Below, in pieces: positions 61,504-64,000 of a stretch of DNA of 64,000 nucleotides. Made by a program: the position numbers and the translations under genes. Below the pieces are notes generated by a model, which saw only the letters and a list, made by a program, of their open reading frames with translations, was not told the origin of the DNA and ran no database searches. Every line of letters begins with the position of its first letter. Position 1 is the stretch's first letter. This DNA comes from Pseudomonadota bacterium (GTDB taxonomy: Bacteria; Pseudomonadota; Gammaproteobacteria; Steroidobacterales; Steroidobacteraceae), in contig JAFEDS010000001.1 of the NCBI GenBank assembly GCA_018241505.1, positions 62,001-126,000 of the forward strand, given 5' to 3'.

Positions 61504-62670
61504 ATGAATAAAAGTGTCCTGGTCACGGTCCCGGCCCTTCATTGGCTGGAGGACGGTAAGGCATTCGAGGCACGATGGCGCTCCCATACGGGGGCGCCGC
61601 CTCCCAGGCGTGTCGCGGTCGCCGACGGGAAAATGACAGCCGACGAGGCCTATGGTCTCGCGTGCCAAGGGACCGCGCTTCTCTGGCGCGGTGACTTTCA
61701 AGAGGCGCGTCAGATGTTCAGTGCGCTGGGGAAGCGCGCGGATCGTCCGCAGCGGAAATCGCGAGAGTCAGCCACAAGATCCATGGCCACCCCGGCCGAA
61801 GCATTCCATCTCTATCGCCAAGCCAGGTCGCAACGGGCCCGCACGCTCAACGCCTTATTGATTCCGCTCAACGACGACTACCTGATTCCGCTGCCAAGAG
61901 CACCCGATATCCGGCAAGCGTGCGTGGAAACCTTCGGTCCCGCTGAAACGGCATCAGTCACATCGTTGCGAGCGCTGCTCGGCGTGATAGGAGCCCACGA
62001 GTGGCGCACAAAAGGCATCGAGATTCCGGAGGCGGGAGGCAGAATTCACCCGCATTTCGGTGTCTTTGCACCGATCCGCCGCGAGTATGTGGACCTCGTC
62101 AGTACAACGCCTCTGCCGACGAGCGCTTCATCCAGTGTTGCTTTCGATATTGGCACGGGCACCGGTGTCCTGGCCGCGGTACTGGCACGGCGCGGCATCG
62201 AACGCGTGACTGCTACCGATCTCGATCCACGGGCGTTGGCATGTGCGCGTGAGAACATTCGACAGCTTGGGCTTTCGGAGCGCGTCGATGTTGTGCAGGC
62301 GGACCTTTTTCCCGCGGGGCGTGCACCGCTTGTAGTCTGCAACCCGCCGTGGATTCCGGCTCGGCCCAGCTCGCCCCTGGAAAACGGAATCTACGATCCC
62401 GAAAGCCGAATGCTGCGCGGATTTCTCGGAGGCCTGCCGGAGCATCTGGAGGGGGGCGGGGAGGGATGGTTGATCCTGTCCGACCTGGCGGAGCATCTCG
62501 GTTTGCGGACCCGTGCGCAGTTGCTCGAAGAACTCGACGCTGCGGGATTGCGCGTCGTGGGCCGAAACGAAATAACGCCGCGACATCCGCGTACCGCCGA
62601 CAAAATGGACCCGCTCCACATCGCGCGCGCCGCTGAAATCACCTCCCTGTGGCGGCTCGCGGCACGCTAA
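61504..62670 (+). CDS. Class I SAM methyltransferase with NPPW motif
   Basis: A 388-residue protein. The C-terminal half is a class I methyltransferase: FDIGTGTGVLAAVLARRG (SAM loop), TATDLDPRAL and the catalytic N280PPW, as in N-methyltransferases of the HemK/PrmC and RsmC type. The N-terminal 200 residues hold a helical TPR-like segment. Substrate may be a protein glutamine, nucleotide base or small molecule; not decidable. It diverges from the cyclase gene across 121 bases. Confidence 0.78.
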   Translation: MNKSVLVTVPALHWLEDGKAFEARWRSHTGAPPPRRVAVADGKMTADEAYGLACQGTALLWRGDFQEARQMFSALGKRADRPQRKSRESATRSMATPAEAFHLYRQARSQRARTLNALLIPLNDDYLIPLPRAPDIRQACVETFGPAETASVTSLRALLGVIGAHEWRTKGIEIPEAGGRIHPHFGVFAPIRREYVDLVSTTPLPTSASSSVAFDIGTGTGVLAAVLARRGIERVTATDLDPRALACARENIRQLGLSERVDVVQADLFPAGRAPLVVCNPPWIPARPSSPLENGIYDPESRMLRGFLGGLPEHLEGGGEGWLILSDLAEHLGLRTRAQLLEELDAAGLRVVGRNEITPRHPRTADKMDPLHIARAAEITSLWRLAAR

Positions 62671-62707
62671 GTGCGAGCAGAGTCACCGGCGAAGGGATCT
62701 CGCCACT

Positions 62708-63469
62708 TCAGAACTTCTCGTCCGGTCGCATGTACCGCCACTTGCCCACCGGCAGTCCTCCCAACGGTATGTTGCCACTGCGGACGCGCTTCAGGCCCGT
62801 CACGAAAAGACCCACGAGCTCACACATGCGGCGGATCTGGCGTTTCCGACCCTGCCGCAGCACGAAGCGGAGCTGGTGTTCGTTCTGCCAGGATACCTGT
62901 GCGGGCTTCAGCTTCACCCCATCCAGCGTCAGACCGTGCTGCAAGCGCCTCATGCCGTCGGGGGAAAGGCTGCCTTCGACCCTCACGAGATACTCCTTCT
63001 CGATCGATGAGTCCTCGCCAATGAGCTGCTTCGCGACGCGTCCATCCTGGGTGAGCACCAGCAGCCCGGTAGAGTCGATATCCAGCCGGCCAGCGGGGGC
63101 GAGACCACGCAGGTGTGCCCGTTGGAATTCGATCGGGGAAGGATCCGCTGTCCAGCGATTCTCCGGGCGGATCAGCACAATGGCGGGCTCGTAGCCGTCT
63201 TCGGCCTGGCCGGAGACATAGCCCACCGGCTTGTGCAGCAGGATGGTGACCTGTCCGCTTTGATGCTCGCGTGCGGCAGGGTCGATCTCGATGCGCGCGT
63301 TGGGTGGCACGCGAACGCCGAGGGTGCTGACGACTTCACCATCCACTTTCACCCAGCCGCTGGTGATCCAGCGATCCGCCTCCCGCCGTGAGCACAGGCC
63401 GAGCTCCCCCATGCGCTTGGAGAGCCGCGGGTGTTCCGGGTTTTCGACAGAGGGGGTCGAGCGTTTCAT
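62708..63469 (-). CDS. RNA pseudouridine synthase, RsuA/RluB/RluF family
   Basis: A 253-residue enzyme. Residues about 10-60 are an S4 RNA-binding domain (RLSKRMGELGLCSRREADRW), followed by the synthase with GRLDIDSTGLLVLTQDG (catalytic Asp), KEYLVRVEG and RQGRKRQIRRMCE. It isomerises uridine in rRNA; the family member cannot be told apart from motifs alone, though it is nearest RluF in style. The ATG at 63469 is used; TTG 63508 would add 13 residues. Confidence 0.85.
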   Translation of the reverse strand: MKRSTPSVENPEHPRLSKRMGELGLCSRREADRWITSGWVKVDGEVVSTLGVRVPPNARIEIDPAAREHQSGQVTILLHKPVGYVSGQAEDGYEPAIVLIRPENRWTADPSPIEFQRAHLRGLAPAGRLDIDSTGLLVLTQDGRVAKQLIGEDSSIEKEYLVRVEGSLSPDGMRRLQHGLTLDGVKLKPAQVSWQNEHQLRFVLRQGRKRQIRRMCELVGLFVTGLKRVRSGNIPLGGLPVGKWRYMRPDEKF

Positions 63470-63514
63470 GTTGAAGTCGTCCCAGTGTAACTGGTTCGAC
63501 TTCCGCAAAATCGC

Positions 63515-64000
63515 TCAATTCTCCCGAAGAAAGCGCGCTACCTGATCATTGAGAAATCTTTGGTCCTCGGGGGATGCCCCCGCACCGGCGGGATGTCCCC
63601 ACAGCGACGGAATCGGGACGAGTCGGCTATGTGGAATGAATGCCGCCTCATAGCGAGCGTCGGTCAACGGAAAGTACAGATCGGTTTCGGACGGCATGTA
63701 CAACACTCGAGCCTTGATAGAGCGCAGCGCTGCTTCGACATCCCCGCCGAATCGACCCGTGCCACCTACATTGTGGCTTTCCCATGTGCGCATCTGCAGG
63801 ATCAAATTGTTGGCATCCGCACCGGGTATGAAGCTCGTTCTGAAGTGCTCCATGACTTGCGCGAAGTTACTGCCCAGCGCCGGCTCGCTGCGCCACAGCT
63901 CGCGGCGCCACCATTCCTGTGAAAACAACCAACCGGCCCAGACCATGGAAAAGGCTTGAATTCCCTTCTCGGGTGGCGATTTGTAGTCGCCCTTGTTGAA
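63515..64000 (-). CDS. MetX-like alpha/beta hydrolase, cut by right edge
   Basis: The C-terminal 161 codons of an alpha/beta hydrolase resembling homoserine O-acetyltransferase. The frame stays open to the edge, with FNKGDYKSPPEKGIQA matching the D-P-x-x-x-x-G-x-Y region of MetX. Catalytic Asp lies in PSETDLYFP and His in GHPAGAG. The nucleophile is beyond the window. A biosynthetic MetX role is uncertain because several hydrolases share this fold. Confidence 0.7.
   Translation of the reverse strand, partial: FNKGDYKSPPEKGIQAFSMVWAGWLFSQEWWRRELWRSEPALGSNFAQVMEHFRTSFIPGADANNLILQMRTWESHNVGGTGRFGGDVEAALRSIKARVLYMPSETDLYFPLTDARYEAAFIPHSRLVPIPSLWGHPAGAGASPEDQRFLNDQVARFLREN

Noticed and set aside
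1-64000. tRNA, rRNA, CRISPR arrays, integrases and replication origin
   Set aside because: Looked for in the gaps between genes; nothing convincing was found. A short non-coding RNA inside a coding region could be missed by eye.

Overview
The window is 64 kb of GC-rich chromosomal DNA, densely packed with genes on both strands. It resembles a free-living Gammaproteobacterium of the Steroidobacteraceae/Nevskiales or Xanthomonadales type. The grounds are three large TonB-dependent receptors (one with FecI/FecR), a TPR-sulfotransferase, a VPS10-type beta-propeller next to an S10 peptidase, a P450, a Rieske oxygenase, and many GTG/TTG starts. That placement is inference from gene content, because the window holds no rRNA or other marker gene. 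I see no tRNA, rRNA, CRISPR array, transposase or phage block.

Layout. 0.1-7.3 kb: exported PD40 propeller, DUF885 metallopeptidase-like protein, PafA-type alkaline phosphatase, alpha/beta hydrolase plus P450 pair, Uma2 nuclease. 7.4-17 kb: a co-directional run of ECF sigma, FecR, STN-type TonB receptor, lipoprotein serine hydrolase, AAHS-type MFS and TPR-sulfotransferase, followed by an Fsr-like MFS. It reads as a cell-surface-signalling uptake locus in which a compound is imported, cut in the periplasm, moved inside and sulfated. 17-20 kb (minus): LysR, Fe(II)/2-oxoglutarate dioxygenase and an SHMT-like PLP enzyme, with a palindrome in front of the two enzyme genes. 20.5-26.3 kb: AraC regulator, two exported proteins of unknown function (the second behind a leader RNA that can hide its ribosome binding site), then IclR plus PLP decarboxylase divergent from a Rieske oxygenase with an IclR-like operator between them. 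26.4-30.4 kb: exported S74-autoprotease fibre-like protein, exported TPR protein, SAM methyltransferase. 30.5-33.7 kb: glutaredoxin-MauE fusion and MerR regulator sharing a mer-like operator, then a stress-type small protein and an exported amidohydrolase apparently starting at CTG.

34-40.1 kb: a four-gene operon of TonB receptor, YfiR, a histidine kinase with a YfiN-like periplasmic domain, and a receiver-histidine kinase. It looks like a YfiR/YfiN-type envelope switch rewired to a phosphorelay and is the most interesting system here. 40.2-51.6 kb: PQQ-propeller lipoprotein, TonB receptor, amino-acid permease, VPS10 protein and S10 carboxypeptidase. The receptor and the VPS10-S10 pair share a 10-bp operator-like element, suggesting a peptide-scavenging regulon. 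51.7-57.4 kb: a czcCBA-like heavy-metal RND efflux operon. 57.4-64 kb: PilZ protein, M23 peptidase lacking its first zinc ligand, macrodomain deacetylase, PAS-GGDEF cyclase, methyltransferase, RNA pseudouridine synthase and a MetX-like hydrolase cut by the window edge.

Coordinates, motifs and repeats were read directly from the sequence. Family names rest on recognised motifs and domain order, with no database search.
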